From contig NZ_CP036278.1 of assembly GCF_007748035.1 (NCBI RefSeq), positions 4,278,001-4,342,000 of the forward strand: DNA of 64,000 bases. Reading direction: 5' to 3'. Within the stretch, counting starts at the first letter, position 1. The number at the start of each line of letters is the position of its first letter. This document shows, in pieces, positions 43,670 to 51,839 of this stretch. Source of the DNA: Aeoliella mucimassa. GTDB lineage: Bacteria > Planctomycetota > Planctomycetia > Pirellulales > Lacipirellulaceae. The position numbers and the translations under genes were made by a program. The notes beneath the pieces are model-generated. The model was not told the origin of the DNA and did no database searches. It saw nothing but the letters and a program-made list of their open reading frames with translations.

Positions 43670-44566
43670 ATGACAAAAACCATTGCGGCGTGCTTCATGA
43701 TCTTAGGGCTGCTGCTCACATGCCTTCAGGCCCAGGCCGATGTGATCTACAACGGCTTCAGCGACACTTCTTCGCTGCAACTCAATGCTGCCGCGAGTAC
43801 CGCAGCCACTTCTGACGGCACGGTACTGCGACTCACTCCGGCCATCGGCAATCGGGCTGGGAGTGCATTCTCGCTCGACAAGGTTTCGACCGCTGAGTTC
43901 TCAAGCATCTTCAGTTTTCGCATCACGGAACCAGGCGGCCCGGTGTTCGACTTCAACAACGAGTCGGGCGCGGATGGTTTTGTGTTCGTGGTCCAGAACA
44001 TCGCCAACACCGTTGGCACCGCGGGACAAGGAATTGGCTATGCAAATATCGGAACCTCCATCGGGGTGGAATACGATACGTGGGGCAATGCTGGCAATAA
44101 CGATCCAAGCCAGAGCCATATAGGCATCGATTTAAATGGCAACGTGAATCACGCCGCCGCGGGACAGGGTCCCACCGCGATCATCGGCGACTCGAACGCA
44201 GCGACTACCGACTTGCCAGGTCCCGAACTCGACGATGGCGACCGTTGGTGGTCGTGGGTGATTTACGATGGCAACACGATCGATGTCTACATCGCCCAGG
44301 ACAATAGCACGACCGAGCCGGCACTGCCGGCCGTGCCGATGCTGAGTTTTGACATGGACTTAAACTCCATTCTGGGGGGAAGCGATCAGGCGTACGTTGG
44401 CTTTACGAGCGGGACCGGCTCCGACTGGGCCAATCACGACATTCTGTACTGGCGATACACCGAGGCCGTGGTACCCGAACCTGCCAGCTGGCTAACGCTC
44501 GCGTTCGGCGCGCTCGTGTTTGGTGGGATAGCTCACCGCCATAAATTTCGATCGAGCATGCGATAG
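43670..44566 (+). CDS. PEP-CTERM protein with lectin-like (L-type) beta-sandwich
   Basis: 298 residues. A signal peptide (TIAACFMILGLLLTCLQAQA) precedes a jelly-roll-like region with features of legume-lectin/L-type folds (ADGFVFVVQN, GTSIGVEYDTWGN, SQSHIGIDLNGN, HDILYWRYTE). The C-terminus is a PEP-CTERM sorting signal: VPEP, a hydrophobic helix and RHKFR. The family is processed by an exosortase and delivered to the surface or exopolysaccharide. ATG 43670 follows GGGGAG at good spacing. No exosortase gene is in the window. The gene end overlaps the convergent ATPase gene by 34 bases. Confidence 0.9.
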   Translation: MTKTIAACFMILGLLLTCLQAQADVIYNGFSDTSSLQLNAAASTAATSDGTVLRLTPAIGNRAGSAFSLDKVSTAEFSSIFSFRITEPGGPVFDFNNESGADGFVFVVQNIANTVGTAGQGIGYANIGTSIGVEYDTWGNAGNNDPSQSHIGIDLNGNVNHAAAGQGPTAIIGDSNAATTDLPGPELDDGDRWWSWVIYDGNTIDVYIAQDNSTTEPALPAVPMLSFDMDLNSILGGSDQAYVGFTSGTGSDWANHDILYWRYTEAVVPEPASWLTLAFGALVFGGIAHRHKFRSSMR

Positions 44567-46071
44567 TTCACCGCTTCGCTCAAATGCTCCGGGCGAATCG
44601 CGGGGCTTCGCTCCAAATCGGCAATCGTACGTGCGACACGCAACACCTTGTCGTGCGCGCGGGCGGAGAGCCCCAATTCGTTGATGCTCTGCTTCAGCAG
44701 ATTCGTGCAGACTTCGTCGAGTGGACAGCATTGACGGATCTGTCGCGAGGTCATTTGAGCGTTCGTGCGCGTCGCCGACTTGGTAAAACGATCGGTCTGT
44801 AACTCGCGGGCGGCCGACACTTCGTCGCGCATATGCGCACTGGTTGTCCCATCGTGCTTGGAAGTCAATTCCTTGAACGGCACCGCCGGCACTTCGATGT
44901 GCAAGTCGATTCGATCCAATAGCGGGCCACTGATCTTGCCCATGTATCGCTCGATCTGCATCACGGTGCACTGGCACTCCCGGCGGGGATCGTTGCGAAA
45001 ACCGCAGGGGCATGGATTGAGCGAAGCGATCAAGATGAAATCGGCAGGAAACGTCGTCGAGGTCAACGCTCGGCTGATCGTTACCGAGCCATCTTCCAAC
45101 GGCTGGCGTAGCACTTCGAGTGTTTGACGATTGAACTCCGGCAGCTCGTCGAGAAACAGCACCCCGTTGTGCGCCAGGCTGATTTCCCCCGGGGCGGGAG
45201 TTGAACCTCCCCCTACCAGGCCTGCGTTGCTGATCGTGTGATGCGGCGACCGGAACGGTCGTCGGGCTAGCAACGGCTCGCCCGCTTTGAGCCGGCCCAC
45301 TGCGCTATAAATGCGGGTGGTCTCCACAGACTCCTCCGGCGTGAGCTGGGGCAGAATCGTCGGCACCCGCTTGGCAAGCATTGTCTTGCCGGATCCTGGC
45401 GGTCCAAGCATCAGTAAATTATGCCCTCCAGCAGCAGCAATGGTGATTGCCCGCTTGGCCATTTCCTGGCCGCGCACGTCGCCGAAGTCGATGTCGTAGC
45501 TGCCGTGCTCGTCGAACAACTCGTAGATGCGACAAGGTTGCGGTTCGATATCGATGTTGCCGCTGAAGAAACCGACCGCTTGGGTAAGGCTATCGACGGC
45601 AATCACCTCCAAACCCTCCACCACCGCGGCTTCCGGAGCGTTGGCCGACGGCACCACGATTCCGCAAACCCCTTTGAGTTTCGCCGCAGCCATGGCCATC
45701 GAGAGCACCCCTTTGACCGGTCGCATGGTACCGTCGAGGGCCAACTCGCCGACCACCGCGTATTCGCTCAATCGCTCCGAACCAATCTGCCCGCTGCCGG
45801 CCAGCACGCCCAAGGCGATCGGCAAATCGAACGAGGCCGCTTGTTTTGGCAATTCGGCAGGTGCAAGGTTGATCACGACCCGATCTTGCGGGCGCACAAA
45901 GCCGCTGTTCACCATCGCCCGCTCTATGCGGTGCGTGCTTTCGCGAACCGCCGCTTCAGGCAGGCCGACCAGAATGGTCTTCGGCATCGCCGCGCCCGAC
46001 ACATCGACCTCGGCCACGACCGGAAGTGCTTCGATCCCCACCAGACTAAAGGTATGCAGACGTGCAAGCAT
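44533..46071 (-). CDS. YifB/ComM-family Mg-chelatase-like AAA ATPase
   Basis: 512 residues in the usual three parts. An N-terminal Lon-like domain (VEVDVSGAAMPKTILVGLPEAAVRES) is followed by an AAA module with Walker A GPPGSGKTM, Walker B LFLDELPEF and the zinc-like/Cys motif NPCPCG...CQCT. A C-terminal Mg-chelatase-like domain (RARTIADLERSP, HLSEAVNYR) ends the protein. ComM is a branch-migration helicase that helps integrate transformed DNA in naturally competent bacteria. The stop lies inside the 3' end of the PEP-CTERM gene on the other strand. Confidence 0.95.
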   Translation of the reverse strand: MLARLHTFSLVGIEALPVVAEVDVSGAAMPKTILVGLPEAAVRESTHRIERAMVNSGFVRPQDRVVINLAPAELPKQAASFDLPIALGVLAGSGQIGSERLSEYAVVGELALDGTMRPVKGVLSMAMAAAKLKGVCGIVVPSANAPEAAVVEGLEVIAVDSLTQAVGFFSGNIDIEPQPCRIYELFDEHGSYDIDFGDVRGQEMAKRAITIAAAGGHNLLMLGPPGSGKTMLAKRVPTILPQLTPEESVETTRIYSAVGRLKAGEPLLARRPFRSPHHTISNAGLVGGGSTPAPGEISLAHNGVLFLDELPEFNRQTLEVLRQPLEDGSVTISRALTSTTFPADFILIASLNPCPCGFRNDPRRECQCTVMQIERYMGKISGPLLDRIDLHIEVPAVPFKELTSKHDGTTSAHMRDEVSAARELQTDRFTKSATRTNAQMTSRQIRQCCPLDEVCTNLLKQSINELGLSARAHDKVLRVARTIADLERSPAIRPEHLSEAVNYRMLDRNLWR

Positions 46072-46339
46072 GGGTGCCCCTCGAGATGCTAATTATGAAC
46101 ACACGTACACTCTACCCGCCGAGCTGGCCACTTGCAAGCATTTTTCCCTGAAACTTCACCGAGTCGCTGCTGCCCGAAAACTAGCACTTTTCTCTCACTT
46201 TTTCGGTTCTAATTAACGAGACCCTCAACTCCCCAATTGGGGTAAATACCTGTTTGTACTTGTGTAATTCCGCACGATTCGTTAATGAATGTCCGTATCA
46301 TTTACAGTTGCCATGGTCTGCAAGAGGTCGAAACTTTCC

Positions 46340-46951
46340 ATGATTATTTTCGGGACGAGAGGGCTGAATTCAAAGGTCGAATCGGGGCACTTCCATTGCC
46401 CTCGCTGCGGACGAGATAAGCCATTTGATATTATTCGAGTACGTCGTTTCTTTACGCTCTACTTTATTCCCCTGATTCCGATGGGCGAAGCGGGACGGTA
46501 CCTTGAGTGCAAAAACTGCTCGGGCACATTCGACGAGGGAGCTCGCTATCTTGATCCTGAAGTAGAGAACGAGAAGTTCCACGCTGCGTTCATGCAGGCG
46601 ATGTTCCGCTCGATGATCGTGATCGCCCTGGCCGATGGTCCGGCGAACATGCAGGAACTCGACACGATTGCCGATATCATGACCAACATGTCGGGCAAGG
46701 CGTTCGAAACCGACGACATTCGCGACATGGTTCAAAAGTGCGTTGGCGACTCGCTCGACAACACTCTTCATCCAGTGGCCGACGGGCTGAGCGACGATGG
46801 TCGTGGCATGGTAATTCATGGGCTTCACCAGGTTGCCGCGGCCGATGGCCGGTTGCTGGACGAAGAAATCAAGATGCTCTACTCCGCTGGAAACATCCTG
46901 GGCTTCCGCAAGAAAGCGATTAAGAAGTTCCTCAGTTCGGTTGAGAGTTAA
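46340..46951 (+). CDS. Zinc-ribbon plus TerB-like domain protein
   Basis: 203 residues. An N-terminal zinc ribbon is formed by CPRCG (20-24) and CKNC (about 56-59), separated by a hydrophobic stretch (FFTLYFIPLIPMG). The rest is helical and resembles a TerB/tellurite-resistance-like domain (FMQAMFRSMIVIALADGP, HQVAAADGRLLDEEIKML), with the acidic ADG repeats typical of TerB. The role of such proteins is unclear, often membrane-associated stress responses. ATG 46340. The following gene starts one base after its stop. Confidence 0.8.
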   Translation: MIIFGTRGLNSKVESGHFHCPRCGRDKPFDIIRVRRFFTLYFIPLIPMGEAGRYLECKNCSGTFDEGARYLDPEVENEKFHAAFMQAMFRSMIVIALADGPANMQELDTIADIMTNMSGKAFETDDIRDMVQKCVGDSLDNTLHPVADGLSDDGRGMVIHGLHQVAAADGRLLDEEIKMLYSAGNILGFRKKAIKKFLSSVES

Positions 46952-46952
46952 C

Positions 46953-47591
46953 ATGCAGCACCGCTGGTACTTGCGATCCGCCGTGGCGGTTGCTTGCAAC
47001 GCGATACTAGTGGGAGCCCCAGCCGTCTTGGTGACGCGGGGCGAAGTGTTGCGTGGAATGGAGTTTTGGGGAGCCCTTGCTGGTTTGTCGCTGGTCGTGG
47101 TGATGGAACTTGCTGCCCAAAGTTCAGCGAGAGTGCTATCGACCGGCTCTACGGAGAACGACCGTCTGGCCACGCGTTTCAATGCCATGCAGGGCTTGGT
47201 GCTCTTGGTGTCGCTCGCAGGACTGATCGCAGCCGCTGGCCTCGACCACCAACGCCCACACTGGTTTATGGTGGCAACCGGCTTTCTGGTGCTCGTCATG
47301 ACTGGAGTCCTGCGACGGTCGGCGATCGCACAACTCGGCTCCGGCTTTAGCGACGGATTCCAACCACAAGTCGAAGTCGTTCGCACCGGTCTGTACAACT
47401 GGCTGCGTCACCCAGCAGAACTAGGACTCGTGCTGCTCCCAGTCGGCGTAGCCATGATGCTCGGCACCAGTGAATGGCTAACGATTGCCTGGCCAGCGGT
47501 GCTAGTAACTTCGGCCGCGAGAATCGGACAAGAAGAATTCTGGCTTCGGCAAGCTAAACATAGGACAACTCCTACGGTGATTGAGTGTTAG
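46953..47591 (+). CDS. ICMT/PEMT-like membrane methyltransferase-family protein
   Basis: 212 residues with about five or six hydrophobic segments. Near residue 152 the stretch VRTGLYNWLRHPAELGLVLLPVG matches the RHPxYxG-type SAM-binding motif of isoprenylcysteine carboxyl methyltransferase and phospholipid methyltransferase families, though Tyr is replaced by Ala. A conserved Glu-rich C-terminal piece (QEEFWLRQ) also fits. The substrate is unknown; in bacteria such proteins may methylate lipids. It begins one base after the zinc-ribbon/TerB gene, so the two form one unit. Confidence 0.78.
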   Translation: MQHRWYLRSAVAVACNAILVGAPAVLVTRGEVLRGMEFWGALAGLSLVVVMELAAQSSARVLSTGSTENDRLATRFNAMQGLVLLVSLAGLIAAAGLDHQRPHWFMVATGFLVLVMTGVLRRSAIAQLGSGFSDGFQPQVEVVRTGLYNWLRHPAELGLVLLPVGVAMMLGTSEWLTIAWPAVLVTSAARIGQEEFWLRQAKHRTTPTVIEC

Positions 47592-47635
47592 AATCGATGG
47601 AAACTCACCACACTGAACATACACATACCCCACCC

Positions 47636-47700
47636 GCCCGCGCGGCCAATTGCAATCAAGAAACCGCAATCGCCCGCGGATTTACTCGGTCGCTTTCTGT
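47636..47700. repeat. Direct repeat 1: duplicated marC 3' end and hairpin
   Basis: About 65 bases nearly identical to 48799-48862. The first 51 bases differ at only three sites. Both copies carry the stop-codon region of a minus-strand gene and a hairpin in which ATTGC/GCAAT here is ATTAC/GTAAT in the other copy, a compensatory pair change. Here it forms the last codons and terminator region of the unknown gene at 47682. Confidence 0.85.
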
Positions 47701-48539
47701 GGAAAGACAACGCTGCGAGCAGGTGGTGCTGTTCCTTCAGGAGAGATACCCATTGAATTGTAAAACGTTAGATCAATTTCTTCCATAAAGTAGCTTACCG
47801 TACTCAGACGCTGTGCTATTTCTGACGCTGGAAGTGTACTACTCTTGGCAGCGTCCTTCACTAGCTGCATTTGACGATCTCGATCTTCCTTATCGAGAAC
47901 ACCTACGCTTTGCCCATCCAAGCCGTGATCTCGTATTTCCAAGATGCAGTAAACTAACAGCTCTATCTGCTCATCGCTTAGAGAGCTAGTCGTAGCAAGA
48001 AAGTCTCTCAGTGTTGAAATAGCCGGCTCCCCCATTTTGCAGATGGATTTCACACAAGGATATTTCATTTGGGTTCTACCAATCATTATTCTCGCAAGAT
48101 CTTGAAGACCTCCTGCGTAGCTAAAACCGCCCTGATGCTGAAGATCAACTCTCAAGGCAAGTGCGCGGATGTTAGGCACTGTTGGAGCTTCTGCCATCCA
48201 AGCACAAGCATTTAAGACCATTTGCACGTCATCAGGATCGTCGATACCGTCGATGAGCTTATTACGGTACAACTTCATTATCTGCGAGTATAGTTCCGAC
48301 TTATCTCCAAGCTTGGCTAGATTTACATAGTACTCTTCTCCCTTTCGAATTCGAATTTTATCAAGCTCTTCGGAAGCCCCTTCTTCGTTTTCATCCGTGC
48401 TCGTTGGTTCTTCCTGCTTTTCGGCAGGAGGAGCATCCTCCTGCTCAGCATTGCATTCGTCGATTATGTGGAAACAAACAACAACGAAAAACAATGGTCC
48501 CAACAACAAGCTTCGAAGACAGTCACTTAAAGACATCAT
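47682..48539 (-). CDS. Secreted protein of unknown family
   Basis: 285 residues from ATG 48539, preceded by AAAGGG. A hydrophobic N-terminal stretch (SLLLGPLFFVVVCFHII) with a likely cleavage site at ECNA followed by an acidic, Pro/Glu-rich linker (DAPPAEKQEEPTSTDENEEGA) precedes a helical region without recognisable motif. The base composition is visibly more AT-rich than in neighbouring genes. It lies between two copies of the marC 3' end, and its own last codons (KATE before the stop) come from that duplicated segment, so it looks like an acquired or rearranged gene. No function assigned. Confidence 0.7.
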   Translation of the reverse strand: MMSLSDCLRSLLLGPLFFVVVCFHIIDECNAEQEDAPPAEKQEEPTSTDENEEGASEELDKIRIRKGEEYYVNLAKLGDKSELYSQIMKLYRNKLIDGIDDPDDVQMVLNACAWMAEAPTVPNIRALALRVDLQHQGGFSYAGGLQDLARIMIGRTQMKYPCVKSICKMGEPAISTLRDFLATTSSLSDEQIELLVYCILEIRDHGLDGQSVGVLDKEDRDRQMQLVKDAAKSSTLPASEIAQRLSTVSYFMEEIDLTFYNSMGISPEGTAPPARSVVFPQKATE

Positions 48540-48798
48540 GTTACCCTTTAAGAGAGGCTCGTTTTTAGAGGTGCGATTTCCACGCAATTCTACCCTAGCT
48601 GAACCCAACTAGCTACATCCACCCAATCAACTAGCGTTCTACCTCAGGTTGCGAAAGCATTTTCAACGCTAATCTCTTGAAGGTGTTTCCTCACTTTCAG
48701 AATGAGCGAGTTCAGCAATTCTTTTTAGCGATAGCTACTGCGATCAACACCGAGAATCCTCCAAAATTCACGACGATAAACACATATACACTATACCT

Positions 48799-48862
48799 GC
48801 CCGCGCGGCCAATTACAATCAAGAAACCGTAATCGCCCGCGAATTTACTCGGCGGTTTCGTG
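48799..48862. repeat. Direct repeat 2: marC 3' end and hairpin
   Basis: Partner of 47636-47700. Contains the last codons and stop of marC (minus strand) and its downstream hairpin (CGCG...ATTAC with GTAAT...CGCG around AATCAAGAAACC). No T-run follows, so if it is a terminator it is not a classical one. Confidence 0.85.
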
Positions 48863-49507
48863 AGCAGCGGGAACCATGCCGGCCAGCCCGGGCATTAGCC
48901 CGGTGGCTCCTGTTGCGAACATGCTCACCGCGATGGCTAGCAGCACCATACCCATGAACTTGGTGACGATGTCCATGCCTTTGGTTCCGAGCACTCGGGT
49001 GATCGGCCCGGCGGACAGGAATCCCGCACAAATTAGGGCGGCCATCAGTCCGCAGACGGCCGACATCTCGAGGTTGGGAATCACCCCGCGATGAGTATGC
49101 GTGTTGACGATCACCGTGACCATCGAGCCAGGCCCCGCGACCATCGGCATCGCCAGCGGGACGACCGAGATGTCCTGATCGGGCGGCGGCGGGTCGCCGT
49201 TCTTCTTGGTGCTATGGATTGGGCTTTGGATGCTTCGCAGCATCGACAAGGCGATCGAGGCAATCATGATGCCGCCGGCTACCTGTAGGCTAGGGATCTG
49301 CACGCCGAAGATGCGAAGGATCGTCTCGCCGAGCCAGACGGTGGTAATCAGAATTACCCCGACTGCAATCGAGCTTTTAATCGCCACGCTGCGGCGGTCG
49401 GCCGGCGCGCGATTCGCTACCATGCCGGCGTAGATAGCCACGCTGCCGATGGGATTGAGAATGGTAAACATCTCGGTAATGAACGTAATCAGCGAGGCTT
49501 GGTCCAT
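48845..49507 (-). CDS. MarC-family integral membrane protein
   Basis: 220 residues with six hydrophobic segments. The family opening TILNPIGSVAIYAGM is followed by VAGGIMIASIALSML and VAGPGSMVTVIV, both typical of MarC/YchE proteins. The central loop carries an unusual charged, Pro-rich run (STKKNGDPPPPDQD). The molecular role of MarC proteins is unclear despite the historical name; transport of small solutes is suspected. The 3' end is duplicated 1.1 kb downstream. ATG 49507. Confidence 0.92.
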   Translation of the reverse strand: MDQASLITFITEMFTILNPIGSVAIYAGMVANRAPADRRSVAIKSSIAVGVILITTVWLGETILRIFGVQIPSLQVAGGIMIASIALSMLRSIQSPIHSTKKNGDPPPPDQDISVVPLAMPMVAGPGSMVTVIVNTHTHRGVIPNLEMSAVCGLMAALICAGFLSAGPITRVLGTKGMDIVTKFMGMVLLAIAVSMFATGATGLMPGLAGMVPAAHETAE

Positions 49508-49679
49508 GGCGGGTCTCTAGCTCACAAAGCACCTCCTAAAAAACGAGTCTCCCCTTTCCGATCGGGGAGCGGAATAGCCTAACACGCGCGAGGCTTACAA
49601 GGGAAGGACGGGCCCCACCTGGCGGTCTTCCCCACTCCCATTCGCTCGAAAACCGGCATCGCTGCTAGGCATTCTCCAG

Positions 49680-50693
49680 CTAGAATTGCACCCGCATGCC
49701 GAGCTCGAAGCCCCACTGGCGATCGTTCTGGTCGGGACTCAACCCAGCACCAGGCTTGCAGTAGAGCGTCGTGCCCTTGCTGCTGTATCCAAACTCGGGA
49801 GCGATGTAAGTATCGTTGTTCCCGGTCTTATAGTTTGTGACGATCTGAAACTCTGGCAAGATGTAAGCGCCGGACTGCCAGGCATACATGGCAAAGATGC
49901 GCCACTTCCCGCGACGGATCATCGGACGGTCGCCATCGCCAGCGATGGAGGTCTCGTAGAAATACAACGGGGCGATAATAAAGTTGGGCTGCGCCATGTA
50001 AACAAAACCCATCCCAGGGCCAAGCACGTACTTTCCTGTACCAACATTGAAAGCGGTAAGCTCGTTGCCCCCCGGCGGAACGCCGACCGCTACGGTGTCG
50101 GCGCTAGGAACGTAGAACTCCAGGAAGTTGATCATCGTCAGCTTCTTATCGCACGAAGTCCAGGTGTTGTAACTCACTTGAAACTTCACGTCGCCGATGC
50201 CACCGACCTCCGGCGACTCCGGAAACTGGGCGGTAAAGTCGTAGTAGGTAAAGGGAACCTCCACCAGCAACGAACCTCGCTTGTCGTAAATCGGAAACTT
50301 CAAGCGGGCGTAGCTGGTGTTAATCTGGTTTCCACCATCCAACTCGTAGTACTCATTGCTGACGATACAAGTCGTGATATTTTGAGCGGGATTGGTTCCG
50401 TTGTCTTGCTTGGCACTGTCGCTAGCTCCACCAGAAGCGGGCGCCGAGCTGGGTGTCATGCCCATAGCTTCGCTACTGAGCGAGTAGGTCACATCGGGTT
50501 GTTCGACGAGTTGGTAAGCGGTGCCATCCGGCATGATGAGTTGCCCCGGCATGCCTTGCTGCGGAAGCTCCAAGTAAGCCGCAGGCGACGATTGCCATTC
50601 GTTTAACTCTTGCCCGAGTGCGTTCGTCGACGACGCTAGGAAGCAGGAAAGCATCGTCGCCCAAGTCGCGAGTTTGGAAAGCTGCTGGACCAT
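49680..50693 (-). CDS. Outer-membrane channel-like protein (phenol MetA-type transporter fold)
   Basis: 337 residues. A signal peptide (WATMLSCFLASSTNALGQ) precedes a linker region and a beta-rich barrel: YARLKFPIYDKRGSLLVEVPF, GIGDVKFQVSY, KLTMINFLEFYVPSAD, GKYVLGPGMGFVYM, and a final Phe in ELGMRVQF, as outer-membrane barrels require. The fold resembles the MetA-pathway phenol degradation/alginate-export-like family of putative transporters. The substrate is unknown. Transcribed leftward; no obvious partner genes. Confidence 0.78.
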   Translation of the reverse strand: MVQQLSKLATWATMLSCFLASSTNALGQELNEWQSSPAAYLELPQQGMPGQLIMPDGTAYQLVEQPDVTYSLSSEAMGMTPSSAPASGGASDSAKQDNGTNPAQNITTCIVSNEYYELDGGNQINTSYARLKFPIYDKRGSLLVEVPFTYYDFTAQFPESPEVGGIGDVKFQVSYNTWTSCDKKLTMINFLEFYVPSADTVAVGVPPGGNELTAFNVGTGKYVLGPGMGFVYMAQPNFIIAPLYFYETSIAGDGDRPMIRRGKWRIFAMYAWQSGAYILPEFQIVTNYKTGNNDTYIAPEFGYSSKGTTLYCKPGAGLSPDQNDRQWGFELGMRVQF

Positions 50694-51145
50694 GGACTTA
50701 CCTGCTAAGTGAGTGGGGATAGGTTTCCGCGTTATCCGAAATGATCGGCGAAAACGGCTATCCGCATTGGTCCTGCGGGAGCAATCATCAGTGCTTTGCT
50801 AACCGCGCAACTCTGTCTGCTTGGCATCACATACTCTCCTTCCTCTCGAACGACAGATCTAGCGAATCGTGGTTTCTATGGAGCCACTCTTGCTATACCC
50901 CCTGACATTCAGGCATTTAAAGCGGAAGAGAATATTCACATAGCCACTTGCAAATAAAACATCAGCTGTTAGAATCCCGCCTACTGAGACTCGTTCTCAA
51001 CTACACCCCCCTCCCCACCAGCCTTACTTTTGTCCGCCACCACGCCCTCTAGCGGCAAAGCGGTCAGCAATGAAGGTTACCCGAGCAACTCGGACTCCCG
51101 CAGCAGAATATGGTTCCTCCAATCGTTGTTACGAACCAGGTATTA
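50694..51145. other. Divergent intergenic region
   Basis: About 450 bases between the barrel gene and the pseudopilin gene. It should hold both promoters. The stretch at 50935-50975 is AT-rich. I could not find a confident promoter pair, RNA gene, or coding frame. Confidence 0.35.
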
Positions 51146-51778
51146 ATGCCAAAGATGCCATGCCTAGCTAAGCGGGCCGGTTTTTCCTTGGTTGAGTTGC
51201 TGGTGGTCATCATGGTGATTGGTGTGCTTGTAGCCATGCTGTTGCCAGCTATCCAGGCCGCCCGCGAGTCCGCCCGCTTCACCGCCTGCACGAACAACCT
51301 CAGGCAGGTTGGCTTGCTGACACAGGTGTATCGCGATGTCAATGACGGGCACTTTCCGGATGGCGACATCACTGGCAACTTCTCCTTCCGCATGGCACCA
51401 GGCATGAAATCCCTGAGCGATCGTGCGGCACTACCAGAGACCTATGGCCTGCAAGCGGTATTCGAAGAAGAAGGATTCATCGAACCCCGAGCTGGCATCT
51501 GGACTTGCGCCTCGCAAACGGAAGACATGCTTCTTTACGGCAATACCTATGCGTTTAGTGTTGCAGCCAGCCTCAAGAAACGGATTCCTCCAAATCCTAA
51601 AACTTCGATCTGGGTATGGGATAACTTCAGCCTTAAGCCAGGTCTCAGTGGGTTTCGTGGACCTTTCTCTGGGTACACCATCCGCTCGTCGGAGAGGGTC
51701 TACCCTCATGGCTCGTTACGCAGTCGTGGGTACAACGTGCTCTATCAGGATGGCCACGTAGAGTACAAGTCGATTTAA
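51146..51778 (+). CDS. Pseudopilin-like protein (DUF1559 type)
   Basis: 210 residues. The N-terminus has the prepilin motif [17 protein letters not shown] after a short basic leader (KRA), giving a type II secretion/pilin-like cleavage-methylation signal and helix. The remainder resembles DUF1559: [21 protein letters not shown]-like early segment and the C-terminal N...DGHVEYK motif ([11 protein letters not shown]). Planctomycetes carry hundreds of these. Probably exported through a pilus-like machinery encoded elsewhere. ATG 51146 follows AGG; a second ATG nine bases further is possible. The dockerin/PEP-CTERM gene follows closely. Confidence 0.9.
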   Translation: MPKMPCLAKRAGFSLVELLVVIMVIGVLVAMLLPAIQAARESARFTACTNNLRQVGLLTQVYRDVNDGHFPDGDITGNFSFRMAPGMKSLSDRAALPETYGLQAVFEEEGFIEPRAGIWTCASQTEDMLLYGNTYAFSVAASLKKRIPPNPKTSIWVWDNFSLKPGLSGFRGPFSGYTIRSSERVYPHGSLRSRGYNVLYQDGHVEYKSI

Positions 51779-51839
51779 CAGCATTCATTTCTGATATCCA
51801 CAAATACTTTACTTGAGTTTTCACCACGGAGTTTCAATC

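Noticed and set aside
46094-46132. Stretch similar to the marC 3' hairpin region (ACACTCTACCCG...GGCCA)
   Set aside because: Similarity is short and imperfect and no hairpin or stop-codon context matches, so it may be chance.
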